Shown: positions 1 through 5,105 of the stretch, in pieces
How positions within the stretch are numbered: position 1 is the stretch's first letter
How the letters are laid out: every line of letters starts with the position of its first letter
NCBI GenBank assembly: GCA_945224895.1
Contig: CALYNW010000097.1
Coordinates: 1-5,128 of the forward strand
Origin: an uncultured Clostridia bacterium
GTDB lineage: Bacteria > Bacillota > Clostridia > Oscillospirales > Acutalibacteraceae
Direction of reading: 5' to 3'
Length of the DNA stretch: 5,128 bases
Notes under the pieces: model-generated
Database searches by the model: none
The model's input: only the letters and a program-made list of their open reading frames with translations
What the model was told of the DNA's origin: nothing
Made by a program: the position numbers and the translations under genes

Positions 1-827
1 CCCTGCTGCTTTTCACCGCCGACTGTGTATTCGTACGTTACGCTGACTGTTATGGGGTGCATTCCTGCCTCGGTGCTTTTACCGCAAACAAAATTCTTTG
101 ACAGCTTTGCAGTGCTTCCCTTTTTTATTTCCTGCTTATAAATAGTGTCAACGTCCTTTGAAATGCTGAAGGCTTCACCACCTGACAGGCGTACATTAAC
201 ATTGCTTATATCTGTGGTGGTGCTTGCATTTTTAAGTGAAAATGAAAGCTTAAAGGTATCGCCCGGATAGATTTCCTTCTTGCCTACGCTGAAGCTTGAT
301 GTAATCACAGGTGTTACAGCAGATAATGAAGCAGTAGTTGAGGGCTTAGTAACCTTAACCGTGTAGCTGAATTCAGATGAACCCTGAGCAGTCGCTCCGT
401 CAAGTGTGTACTCATATGTAATGCTGACGGTAATAGGATACATTCCTGTTTCGGCTGATGCCGAGCAGTAAAAGCTCTTTGAAAATTCTGCCGTACTGCT
501 TTTCGCAATAGCATCCTTATATATTGTGTCAACATCATTTGATATACTGAGTGCTTCTCCACCTGAAAGCCTCATATTAACATTTTTTATGTCTGCTGTT
601 TTGCTTGGGTTTTTAAGCTTATATGTAAGCTTAAAGGTACTGCCGGGTGTAATATTACTGTTATCAACGGAAAAGCCGTCTGATATAAGCTCTACCGCAT
701 TTCCCGTCTGACTGTAGGAGGGTGGCTGATTTCCCTCTCCTGCTTCTGCCGCAAAGCAATAAAGCTGGGGCATAACAACTAAAAGCACTGCTGTCAAAAC
801 AGCAATAACCGATTTGCTGAATTTCAT
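1..827 (-). CDS. Secreted tandem-repeat protein (CARDB/COG1361-like), partial, C-terminus beyond window
   Basis: The frame is open from ATG at 827 to the window edge: 275 codons, with the 3' end missing. Residues 1-27 form a classical signal peptide: MKFSK, a hydrophobic core of about 15 residues, then a small-residue region (FAAEA) where signal peptidase I probably cuts near residues 26-29. Residues 51-148 and 178-275 are two copies of one module, aligned without gaps and about 60% identical by hand count (62 of 98). Shared landmarks are PG.TFKL, RLSGGEA, DVDTIYK, one Cys each (C121, C248) and TYEYT. Beta-rich PGDTFKLSFSLKN-type text resembles CARDB/NEW3 modules of COG1361 S-layer-like proteins; that assignment is from memory, not a search. 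An AAGGAG at 837-842, 9 bases upstream, supports the start. It follows the ABC ATPase by 47 bases with no terminator between, so co-transcription is likely. Inferred role: extracellular partner of the ABC system. The substrate is unknown. Confidence 0.85.
   Translation of the reverse strand, partial: MKFSKSVIAVLTAVLLVVMPQLYCFAAEAGEGNQPPSYSQTGNAVELISDGFSVDNSNITPGSTFKLTYKLKNPSKTADIKNVNMRLSGGEALSISNDVDTIYKDAIAKSSTAEFSKSFYCSASAETGMYPITVSITYEYTLDGATAQGSSEFSYTVKVTKPSTTASLSAVTPVITSSFSVGKKEIYPGDTFKLSFSLKNASTTTDISNVNVRLSGGEAFSISKDVDTIYKQEIKKGSTAKLSKNFVCGKSTEAGMHPITVSVTYEYTVGGEKQQ
3..296 (-). repeat. Coding repeat copy 2 (residues 178-275 of the secreted protein)
   Basis: This is the second copy of the module, cut by the window edge, so its last part is not visible. 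It keeps PGDTFKLSF, RLSGGEAF, DVDTIYK, the single Cys (C248) and TYEYT at the same spacing as copy 1. Further copies could follow to the left of base 1. Confidence 0.85.
384..677 (-). repeat. Coding repeat copy 1 (residues 51-148 of the secreted protein)
   Basis: This is the first copy of the repeated extracellular module. It lies exactly 381 bp (127 codons) from the second copy, with no insertion or deletion over 98 residues. The DNA has diverged at many third positions, although short stretches such as the one coding RLSGGEA remain similar. This fits an old in-frame domain duplication rather than a recent one. Confidence 0.85.
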
Positions 828-836
828 AATTCTTAT

Positions 837-842
837 CTCCTT
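837..842 (-). promoter_or_regulatory. Ribosome binding site of the secreted repeat protein
   Basis: AAGGAG on the minus strand lies 9 bases before ATG 827. It fixes the start of a gene whose frame has no visible stop inside the window, and it confirms that this frame is translated. Confidence 0.85.
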
Positions 843-874
843 ATCAATGAAATTTTAATATACTGTAGTGCTGA

Positions 875-1573
875 TTATTTCAGCCTTTGAGTTGAAACGA
901 TTTTTCCGTCTGATATATTCACTATATCGTCTGAAAATTTTGCAACATTTGAATCGTGTGTAACTAACACAAGTGTCTGATTATTCCTATGTACAAGGTC
1001 GGTAACAAGCTCCATTACCTCTAAGGTAGTATGGCTGTCAAGATTTCCGGTAGGCTCGTCGGCAAATACCACCTGCGGATTTGTAACAAAGGCTCTTGCA
1101 ATTCCCACTCTCTGTTGCTGACCGCCGCTCATTTCCGAGGGCTTATGCTGACTTCGGTTATCAATGCCCACCAGCCTTAAAAGCTCCATTGCCCTTTCCT
1201 CACGCTCTTTTTTATCAACACCTTTAAATGTCAAAGGCAAGGCAACATTTTCAAGAGCCGTCAGCGTAGGTATAAGATTATAGGACTGAAAAATAAAGCC
1301 TGTATACCTCTGTCTGAATTTTGCAAGCTGTGCCTCGTTTAGCTTATCAATCCTGCATCTTCCTATCTGCACCGTTCCTGCGGTAGGCTTTTCAAGCCCT
1401 GCCAGCATATTTAAAAGTGTTGACTTTCCCGAGCCTGAGGTTCCGAGAATGGTGCAAATTCTTCCTTTTTCAATTTCAAGGCTTACTCCGTCAAGAGCTA
1501 TTACCTCTTCCTTGCCAACCTTATAATGCCTCGACAGGTTAGTTGTTTTGATAAAAGCATTTTCATTACTCAT
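875..1573 (-). CDS. ABC transporter ATP-binding protein, MacB/LolD/FtsE type
   Basis: The 232-residue protein is a complete single ABC nucleotide-binding domain of normal length for the MacB/LolD (COG1136) group. Visible motifs are Walker A GTSGSGKST (44-52), Q-loop Gln96 in FIFQSYNL, signature MSGGQQQR (148-155), Walker B VVFADEP (168-174) with catalytic Glu173, D-loop GNLDS (176-180) and H-loop His206. The text GFIFQSYNLIPTLTALENV and the QQQRVGIARAF context are typical of ATPases that pair with FtsX/MacB-fold permeases. These systems usually move or release envelope lipids, lipoproteins, peptides or antibiotics, or drive extracellular proteins, rather than import solutes. The protein should sit on the cytoplasmic face of the membrane. 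AAGAAGG lies 7 bases before ATG 1573. It is the first gene of a unit with the secreted repeat protein; no permease is in the window. The exact substrate cannot be told from the ATPase. Confidence 0.95.
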   Translation of the reverse strand: MSNENAFIKTTNLSRHYKVGKEEVIALDGVSLEIEKGRICTILGTSGSGKSTLLNMLAGLEKPTAGTVQIGRCRIDKLNEAQLAKFRQRYTGFIFQSYNLIPTLTALENVALPLTFKGVDKKEREERAMELLRLVGIDNRSQHKPSEMSGGQQQRVGIARAFVTNPQVVFADEPTGNLDSHTTLEVMELVTDLVHRNNQTLVLVTHDSNVAKFSDDIVNISDGKIVSTQRLK

Positions 1574-1599
1574 TTCATCACCTTCTTAACTTAGCCAAC

Positions 1600-1620
1600 T
1601 GTGATATCTCTCATATCACA
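1600..1620. promoter_or_regulatory. Perfect inverted repeat over the start point of the ABC operon (probable operator)
   Basis: TGTGATAT (1600-1607), a 5-base spacer, then ATATCACA (1613-1620): a perfect 8-bp inverted repeat. It begins 5 bases downstream of the predicted -10 of the ABC promoter, so it covers the likely +1 to about +20. A dimeric repressor bound here would block initiation. The regulator is not in the window. GntR/YtrA-like, PadR or TetR proteins often control such ABC operons, but I do not recognise this motif. The same sequence could form a hairpin at the 5' end of the mRNA. Confidence 0.6.
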
Positions 1621-1625
1621 CCCAC

Positions 1626-1654
1626 AATATAGCACAGAACAACCGAACAGTCAA
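1626..1654 (-). promoter_or_regulatory. Sigma-A-type promoter of the ABC operon
   Basis: On the minus strand: -35 TTGACT (1649-1654), a 17-bp spacer, and -10 TATATT (1626-1631), preceded by TGC (a TGn extended -10). The predicted start is near 1619, giving a leader of about 46 bases that contains the inverted repeat and the AAGAAGG ribosome site. Confidence 0.8.
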
Positions 1655-1697
1655 TAGAAATTTTAAAAAAATTTGCCTTTTTTATTTTCCATATTTG

Positions 1698-1726
1698 TTG
1701 AACACTATGTCTGTTTGTGCTAATAT
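1698..1726 (+). promoter_or_regulatory. Sigma-A-type promoter of the flavodiiron gene
   Basis: -35 TTGAAC (1698-1703), a 17-bp spacer, and -10 TAATAT (1721-1726) with TGC directly before it (extended -10). The predicted start is near 1733, about 23 bases before ATG 1756. It is divergent from the ABC promoter, with 43 AT-rich bases between the two -35 elements. I saw no clear operator on this side. Confidence 0.8.
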
Positions 1727-1755
1727 ATACAAGGATAACAAAGGAGGAAAAATAA

Positions 1756-2913
1756 ATGAACAGTATAAACATTTCCGACAGCATAAAATATATCGGCGTA
1801 AGCACATATGATATTGATTTATTTGAGGGTCAGTACATAGTACCAAACGGTATGGCTTACAATTCTTATGTAATACTTGACGATAAAATTGCAGTAATGG
1901 ATACGGCTGATTCGGCTGTAAGTGAGCAATGGATGAGCAATCTCAAGGAGGCTTTAAACGGCAGAACTCCCGATTATCTTGTAGTTCAGCATCTTGAGCC
2001 TGACCATTCAGGAAGCGTTATGGACATTGTCAGGGAATATCCCGAAATTAAAATTGTTTGCACCGCAAAGGCAAAGCAGATGATGCCTCAGTTTGCAGAC
2101 ATCAATCCCGACAATATTATTACAGAGGCTGAGGGCGATACTCTGGAGCTTGGCAGTCACACCCTTAACTTCGTGTTAGCACCTATGGTTCACTGGCCGG
2201 AGGTAATGGTTTCCTATGAAAGCAGTGAAAAGGTACTGTTTTCTGCCGACGCATTCGGTAAATTCGGTGCACTTGATGCTGATGAGGGCTGGTCCTGTGA
2301 GGCAAGAAGATACTATTTCAACATTGTAGGAAAATACGGTAAGCAGGTACAGGTGCTTCTCAAAAAAGCGGCAGGACTTGATATTCAGACTATCTGTCCT
2401 CTTCACGGTCCTATTCTTACAGACACAATAGGCGAGGTGCTCAGCCTTTACAACACCTGGTCAGCATACGAGCCTGAAAACGAGGGTGTTTTCATTGCAT
2501 ATGCCTCTATTTACGGAAACACCGCTAAAGCCGCTGAAAAAATGAAAGCATTGCTTGAAGAAAAGGGCTGTCCGAGAGTTGCCATTGCAGACCTTGCAAG
2601 AGACGATATGGCAGAATGTGTTGAGGATGCCTTCAGACACAGCACACTTCTCTGTATGGCATCAAGCTATGACGGAGGCGTTTTCACTCCTATGAATGAT
2701 TTTCTCCATCACCTAAAAGCAAAAACCTTCCAAAACAGAAGGGTTGCCCTTGTTGAAAACGGCTCTTGGGCACCATCTGCCGCAAGGACTATGAAGGCTG
2801 AATTTGAGCAGATGAAGGATATAACCCTTGTTGGTGACACTGTAACAATTAAGACTACTCTTAAGGACGAAGACATTCAGGCACTTGACAGGCTTGCAGA
2901 CGAAATAAAATAA
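1756..2913 (+). CDS. fprA: Flavodiiron protein (A-type flavoprotein, class A), O2/NO reductase
   Basis: The 385-residue protein has the usual two domains. The N-terminal metallo-beta-lactamase-like domain (about 1-240) carries the full diiron ligand set: His79, Glu81, Asp83 and His84 in QHLEPDHSGS, then His146, Asp165 (SADAFGKFG) and His217 (CPLHGP). The C-terminal flavodoxin domain (about 245-385) has the FMN phosphate loop ASIYGNTAKAAE (250-261), SSYDGGVFTPM (303-313) and ENGSWAP (334-340). There is no added rubredoxin or reductase domain, so it is class A. Family knowledge: these cytoplasmic enzymes reduce O2 to water and/or NO to N2O with electrons from rubredoxin or a similar carrier, and protect anaerobes. 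Which substrate dominates cannot be read from sequence. GGAGG at 1743-1747, 8 bases before the ATG, fixes the start. No terminator follows, so its transcript may run into the next gene up to 3358. No rubredoxin gene is in the window. Confidence 0.97.
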   Translation: MNSINISDSIKYIGVSTYDIDLFEGQYIVPNGMAYNSYVILDDKIAVMDTADSAVSEQWMSNLKEALNGRTPDYLVVQHLEPDHSGSVMDIVREYPEIKIVCTAKAKQMMPQFADINPDNIITEAEGDTLELGSHTLNFVLAPMVHWPEVMVSYESSEKVLFSADAFGKFGALDADEGWSCEARRYYFNIVGKYGKQVQVLLKKAAGLDIQTICPLHGPILTDTIGEVLSLYNTWSAYEPENEGVFIAYASIYGNTAKAAEKMKALLEEKGCPRVAIADLARDDMAECVEDAFRHSTLLCMASSYDGGVFTPMNDFLHHLKAKTFQNRRVALVENGSWAPSAARTMKAEFEQMKDITLVGDTVTIKTTLKDEDIQALDRLADEIK

Positions 2914-2916
2914 GAT

Positions 2917-2945
2917 TTGACAAATTACTCACTTTGTATTATTAT
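2917..2945 (+). promoter_or_regulatory. Near-consensus promoter of the short amidohydrolase-like gene
   Basis: -35 TTGACA (2917-2922, perfect), a 17-bp spacer, and -10 TATTAT (2940-2945). It starts 3 bases after the fprA stop codon. The predicted start is near 2952, leaving a leader of about 29 bases. It is one of the strongest-looking promoters in the window by consensus match. Confidence 0.8.
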
Positions 2946-2968
2946 TACGTAGTATTTCAAACGCATAC

Positions 2969-2975
2969 GGAGTGG
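2969..2975 (+). promoter_or_regulatory. Ribosome binding site that sets the start at ATG 2981
   Basis: GGAGTGG lies upstream of ATG 2981: 8 bases from the end of GGAG, or 5 from the end of GGAGTGG. The in-frame GTG at 2972 overlaps this site, so it cannot be the start that the site serves. Confidence 0.75.
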
Positions 2976-2980
2976 TAATT

Positions 2981-3310
2981 ATGATTACTGTTTTTACAAA
3001 TGCAGATTTTATTTCCTTTAATGAGGAAAACACAACATATTCTGTAATGGTTATAAACGGAAAAGAAATCGCTTATGTAGGCTATAATATCCCTCTTTGC
3101 TATGATGATGCAAGGGTGGTTGACTTAGGCGGTAAGGCAGTTATTCCTCTTGTAAATGACAGGCTATGCCTTACATATCGTCATGCTGACTGCCGTGTTC
3201 TTGCAGAGGGAGAAAAGGCTGACTTTGCCGTTATTGACAAAAATATTCTCAAGGACCCTGACGGAGTACAGGTGCTTGAGGTTTATATTCACGGCAAAAA
3301 GAAAGACTGA
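2981..3310 (+). CDS. Barrel-less amidohydrolase (YtcJ/Amidohydro_3-like) remnant or domesticated beta-sandwich protein
   Basis: The 109-residue protein reads like the two ends of an amidohydrolase joined together. Residues 1-58 match the family's N-terminal strands: FTNADFISFNEE, VMVINGKEIAYVG and ARVVDLGGKAVIP, as in the usual xxNGxIxTMDE, AVKDGRIVAVG and VIDLGGKTVLPGFIDSH. Residues 73-109 match the C-terminus: VLAEGEKADFAVID (73-86) and a final VYIHGKK. Full-length relatives have several hundred residues. Here the metal-binding TIM barrel is absent, and NDRLCL (59-64) stands where DSHxHL would be, so both His of HxH are lost. Hydrolase activity is therefore not expected; only the composite beta-sandwich could fold. 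Yet the frame is intact and has its own near-consensus promoter, a ribosome site and a terminator, which argues that it is expressed. It could be a young in-frame deletion allele or a small protein kept for binding. Codon use looks like that of its neighbours. The family match is from recognition, not a search. Confidence 0.65.
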   Translation: MITVFTNADFISFNEENTTYSVMVINGKEIAYVGYNIPLCYDDARVVDLGGKAVIPLVNDRLCLTYRHADCRVLAEGEKADFAVIDKNILKDPDGVQVLEVYIHGKKKD

Positions 3311-3328
3311 TAAAAGCTAATAAACAAT

Positions 3329-3358
3329 AAAACCGCTTGATTTGATTCAAGCGGTTTT
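3329..3358. terminator. Bidirectional rho-independent terminator between convergent genes
   Basis: A 12-bp stem (3329-3340 with 3347-3358) holds the core CCGCTTGA/TCAAGCGG and a 6-base loop. On the plus strand the stem ends in a T run (3355-3359) followed by GTTATTT. On the minus strand it is followed by TTTTATTGTTTATT. It lies 18 bases after the stop of the short amidohydrolase-like gene and 15 bases from the nanA stop, so it can end both units. Confidence 0.92.
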
Positions 3359-3373
3359 TGTTATTTGACATTA

Positions 3374-4276
3374 TCAATCAAGCTCAGAAACATACTTGTT
3401 TATCTTGTCGGCAATAGGCTTTGCATCTTCATACGAAACGGGAAGAAAGGGACTTCTGGGATTTCCGCAGTCAATACCGAAGCGTTGCGACATAACCTGC
3501 TTTGCGGCACCGTAAAGTGATTTGCAGGAAAGAAGGTCAAAAATGCACTCGTTAATTTTAAACTGGAGTGCCCTTGCCTTTTCAATTTCATTGTTATTCA
3601 CAAGCTCGTCAAGTCTTACAAAAAGCTCCGGCATACAGCCGTATGTACCGCCTATTCCTGCGTCGGCACCCATTAATCTACCGCCCACAAACTGCTCGTC
3701 TGAGCCGTTGAAAATTATAAAATCATCACCTGCTGCCTGTCTGTATCTCTCCATAAGATAAACAGGCTCGGCAGAATTTTTAACACCGATAACCTTTTCA
3801 TTCTTTGCCATTTCCCCCAGCATTTCGGGAGAAAGGTTAAAGCCTGTAAGCTGTGGAATATTATAAATAATAAAGGGCAATGACGTTGAATCAATTATGG
3901 AATTCCAATGAAGCCTTACGCTTTCCTCAGGCAAATGATAATAAACACAGGGTACGGCGCTTACAGCGTCAACGCCGATTTTTTCAGCGTGCTTGGCAAG
4001 CTCAATGCTCTCTTTTGTAGAGGCACAGCCCACGTGGACAATAACCGTAAAGTCATCTCCTGCCGCCTCTTTAACTGCCTCTGCAACCTGCTTTCTTTCC
4101 TCTGTTGAAAGGAGAAAGCCCTCTCCCGTTGAACCGCAGGCATAAACTCCCTTAACTCCCAAGGACTTGTAAACCTTAACAAGTGCCTTCATTTTTTCCG
4201 TATCAATATTATCGTTTTCATCATAAATTGCGTTCAGAGCACAAAATACACCTCTGAATTTTTTTAAATCTCTCAT
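3374..4276 (-). CDS. nanA: N-acetylneuraminate lyase (sialic acid aldolase)
   Basis: The 300-residue protein of the DapA/NanA aldolase family has the normal length and a TIM-barrel fold. It splits N-acetylneuraminate into N-acetylmannosamine and pyruvate in the cytoplasm. Visible sites are the pyruvate carboxylate loop GSTGE (48-52), the catalytic Tyr139 in IIYNIP and the Schiff-base Lys166 in IGVKNS. GSDEQF has Asp193-Glu194, matching the Asp-Glu pair that binds the sugar tail in E. coli NanA, and GADAGIGGTYG follows. IIYNIPQLTGFNLS and GIGGTYG point to sialate lyase rather than dihydrodipicolinate synthase, and the nanE neighbour strongly supports this. At the position of E. coli Ser208 (GIGSTYN) this protein has Gly. 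The start is ATG 4276, set by AAGGAG at 4286-4291; an upstream in-frame GTG (4315) overlaps the promoter -10 and is unlikely. It is transcribed away from nanE and ends at the shared terminator. Confidence 0.88.
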   Translation of the reverse strand: MRDLKKFRGVFCALNAIYDENDNIDTEKMKALVKVYKSLGVKGVYACGSTGEGFLLSTEERKQVAEAVKEAAGDDFTVIVHVGCASTKESIELAKHAEKIGVDAVSAVPCVYYHLPEESVRLHWNSIIDSTSLPFIIYNIPQLTGFNLSPEMLGEMAKNEKVIGVKNSAEPVYLMERYRQAAGDDFIIFNGSDEQFVGGRLMGADAGIGGTYGCMPELFVRLDELVNNNEIEKARALQFKINECIFDLLSCKSLYGAAKQVMSQRFGIDCGNPRSPFLPVSYEDAKPIADKINKYVSELD

Positions 4277-4285
4277 AACAAGTCG

Positions 4286-4291
4286 CTCCTT
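4286..4291 (-). promoter_or_regulatory. Ribosome binding site that sets the nanA start
   Basis: AAGGAG on the minus strand lies 9 bases before ATG 4276. The reading frame stays open upstream for 13 more codons, so this site decides for the 300-residue form over a 313-residue one. Confidence 0.85.
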
Positions 4292-4305
4292 ACCTTTATG
4301 AAAAG

Positions 4306-4334
4306 ATAATATCACAAAAAAACTGACCTTTCAA
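4306..4334 (-). promoter_or_regulatory. Sigma-A-type promoter of nanA
   Basis: On the minus strand: -35 TTGAAA (4329-4334), a 17-bp spacer, and -10 TATTAT (4306-4311), preceded by TGA (TGn extended -10). The predicted start is near 4299, about 23 bases before ATG 4276, so AAGGAG falls in the leader. Confidence 0.8.
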
Positions 4335-4336
4335 TA

Positions 4337-4364
4337 TTGACTTAAAAAATATTCATTATATAAT
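4337..4364 (+). promoter_or_regulatory. Sigma-A-type promoter of nanE
   Basis: -35 TTGACT (4337-4342), a 16-bp spacer, and a perfect -10 TATAAT (4359-4364). Only two bases separate its -35 from that of nanA on the other strand. The predicted start falls near 4369-4371, giving a leader of only about 10-12 bases. Confidence 0.75.
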
Positions 4365-4370
4365 AAAGAC

Positions 4371-4376
4371 GGTGAT
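4371..4376 (+). promoter_or_regulatory. Unusual ribosome binding site of nanE
   Basis: GGTGAT matches the downstream half of the full anti-16S sequence (AAGGAGGTGATC) instead of the usual GGAGG core. It ends 4 bases before ATG 4381. In-frame GTG 4372 and ATG 4375 overlap it, so ATG 4381 is preferred. Confidence 0.55.
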
Positions 4377-4380
4377 GATT

Positions 4381-5070
4381 ATGACAAATAAAGAAATACT
4401 TGAAAAAATAAAAGGCGGTTTAATAGTTTCCTGTCAGGCACTTGAAACAGAGCCTCTGTATGACAGCTACATAATGTCAAAGATGGCTTGGGCGGCTTTT
4501 CTCGGCGGTGCTGTCGGTATAAGAGCAAACACCATTGTTGATATTAAGGCTATAAAGGAAAGGGTTGACCTGCCACTGATAGGCATAATCAAGCAGGTTT
4601 ATGCCGACAGTGACGTCTATATTACCCCCACAATGAAGGAGGTTGACGCTCTTGTTGAGGTAGGATGTGAAATCATCGCAGTTGACGCAACAAGCAGACC
4701 GAGACCAAACGGCGTTACCTTTGAAGAATTTTTTACAGAGGTCAGAAGAAAATATCCCAATCAGCTTTTTATGGCTGACACAAGCTGTTTTGAGGAGGGT
4801 GCTTTGGCTGAAAGGTTGGGATGTGACCTTATCGGCACCACTATGGCAGGCTACACTCCTTATACCAAAGGAACTTCTCTGCCAGATTTTGACCTAATGG
4901 AAAGATACGTCAAAGAACTTAATACTCCTGTTATTGCAGAGGGTGGAATTTGGTATCCCGAGCAACTCAAAAAAGCCATTGACACGGGAGTTCACGCCGC
5001 AGTAGTCGGCACTGCAATAACAAGACCAATGGATATAACAAAAAGATTTGTTAGTGCATTAGATTTCTAA
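4381..5070 (+). CDS. nanE: N-acetylmannosamine-6-phosphate 2-epimerase
   Basis: The 229-residue protein has the usual length of the NanE family, a cytoplasmic TIM-barrel enzyme converting ManNAc-6-phosphate to GlcNAc-6-phosphate, which then enters amino-sugar catabolism through NagA and NagB. Landmarks along the barrel are GLIVSCQALETEPLY (13-27), GAVGIRAN (43-50), IGIIKQVY (67-74), DATSRPRP (102-109), ADTSCFEEG (132-140), GTTMAGYT (152-159), VIAEGGIWYPEQ (184-195) and VVGTAITRP (208-216). By analogy with the characterised Clostridium perfringens enzyme, Lys71 and Glu187 should be the catalytic pair. The frame also opens at GTG 4372 and ATG 4375, but the GGTGAT site favours ATG 4381. It is divergent from nanA; together they cover two of the three intracellular steps from sialic acid to GlcNAc-6-P. 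The ManNAc kinase, transporter and regulator are not in the window. Confidence 0.95.
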   Translation: MTNKEILEKIKGGLIVSCQALETEPLYDSYIMSKMAWAAFLGGAVGIRANTIVDIKAIKERVDLPLIGIIKQVYADSDVYITPTMKEVDALVEVGCEIIAVDATSRPRPNGVTFEEFFTEVRRKYPNQLFMADTSCFEEGALAERLGCDLIGTTMAGYTPYTKGTSLPDFDLMERYVKELNTPVIAEGGIWYPEQLKKAIDTGVHAAVVGTAITRPMDITKRFVSALDF

Positions 5071-5072
5071 AT

Positions 5073-5105
5073 GACAAATTAGTATTTGGCAAATTGTGTC
5101 TTTTT
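5073..5105 (+). terminator. Weak possible terminator after nanE
   Basis: GACA-AATT (5073-5080) can pair with AATT-GTGTC (5092-5100), leaving one bulged G and an 11-base loop, followed directly by five T (5101-5105). The stem is short and AT-rich, so it may be a poor terminator or chance. The remaining bases to 5128 show no gene start. Confidence 0.3.

Noticed and set aside
314..711. Short open frames on both strands inside the secreted-protein gene.
   Set aside because: They overlap the long minus-strand frame that has a signal peptide, a ribosome site and a repeated protein pattern conserved at codon spacing. They are shadows.
755..759. Possible lipoprotein cysteine (Cys24) in the signal peptide of the repeat protein.
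   Set aside because: The residues before it (QLY) do not fit a lipobox, which needs a small residue directly before Cys, and small-residue cleavage sites follow at 26-29.
1600..1620. CRP-like reading of the palindrome (TGTGA and TCACA arms).
   Set aside because: CRP sites need 6 bases between these arms; here there are 11. CRP of this type is also not expected in Clostridia.
1637..1648. GAAC-N4-GAAC in the ABC promoter spacer, like a Gram-positive LexA box.
   Set aside because: The LexA box of Firmicutes is an inverted GAAC-N4-GTTC. This is a direct repeat and lacks the second arm.
1611..1805. Small minus-strand frame of about 64 codons over the divergent intergenic region and the start of fprA.
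   Set aside because: It overlaps both promoters and the fprA start, has no good ribosome site that I can see, and its hydrophobic look comes from AT-rich DNA.
4274..4315. Longer nanA reading frame starting at GTG 4315 (13 extra residues).
   Set aside because: The GTG overlaps the end of the predicted -10 region and has no ribosome site, while AAGGAG at 4286-4291 lies inside this stretch and serves ATG 4276. The extra residues (SFHKGKERLV) are simply the leader read as codons.
4309..4316. ATATCACA at the nanA -10, identical to one arm of the ABC palindrome.
   Set aside because: The partner arm at a 5-base distance is absent, and an AT-rich 8-mer can recur by chance in 5 kb. Not enough to claim a shared regulator.
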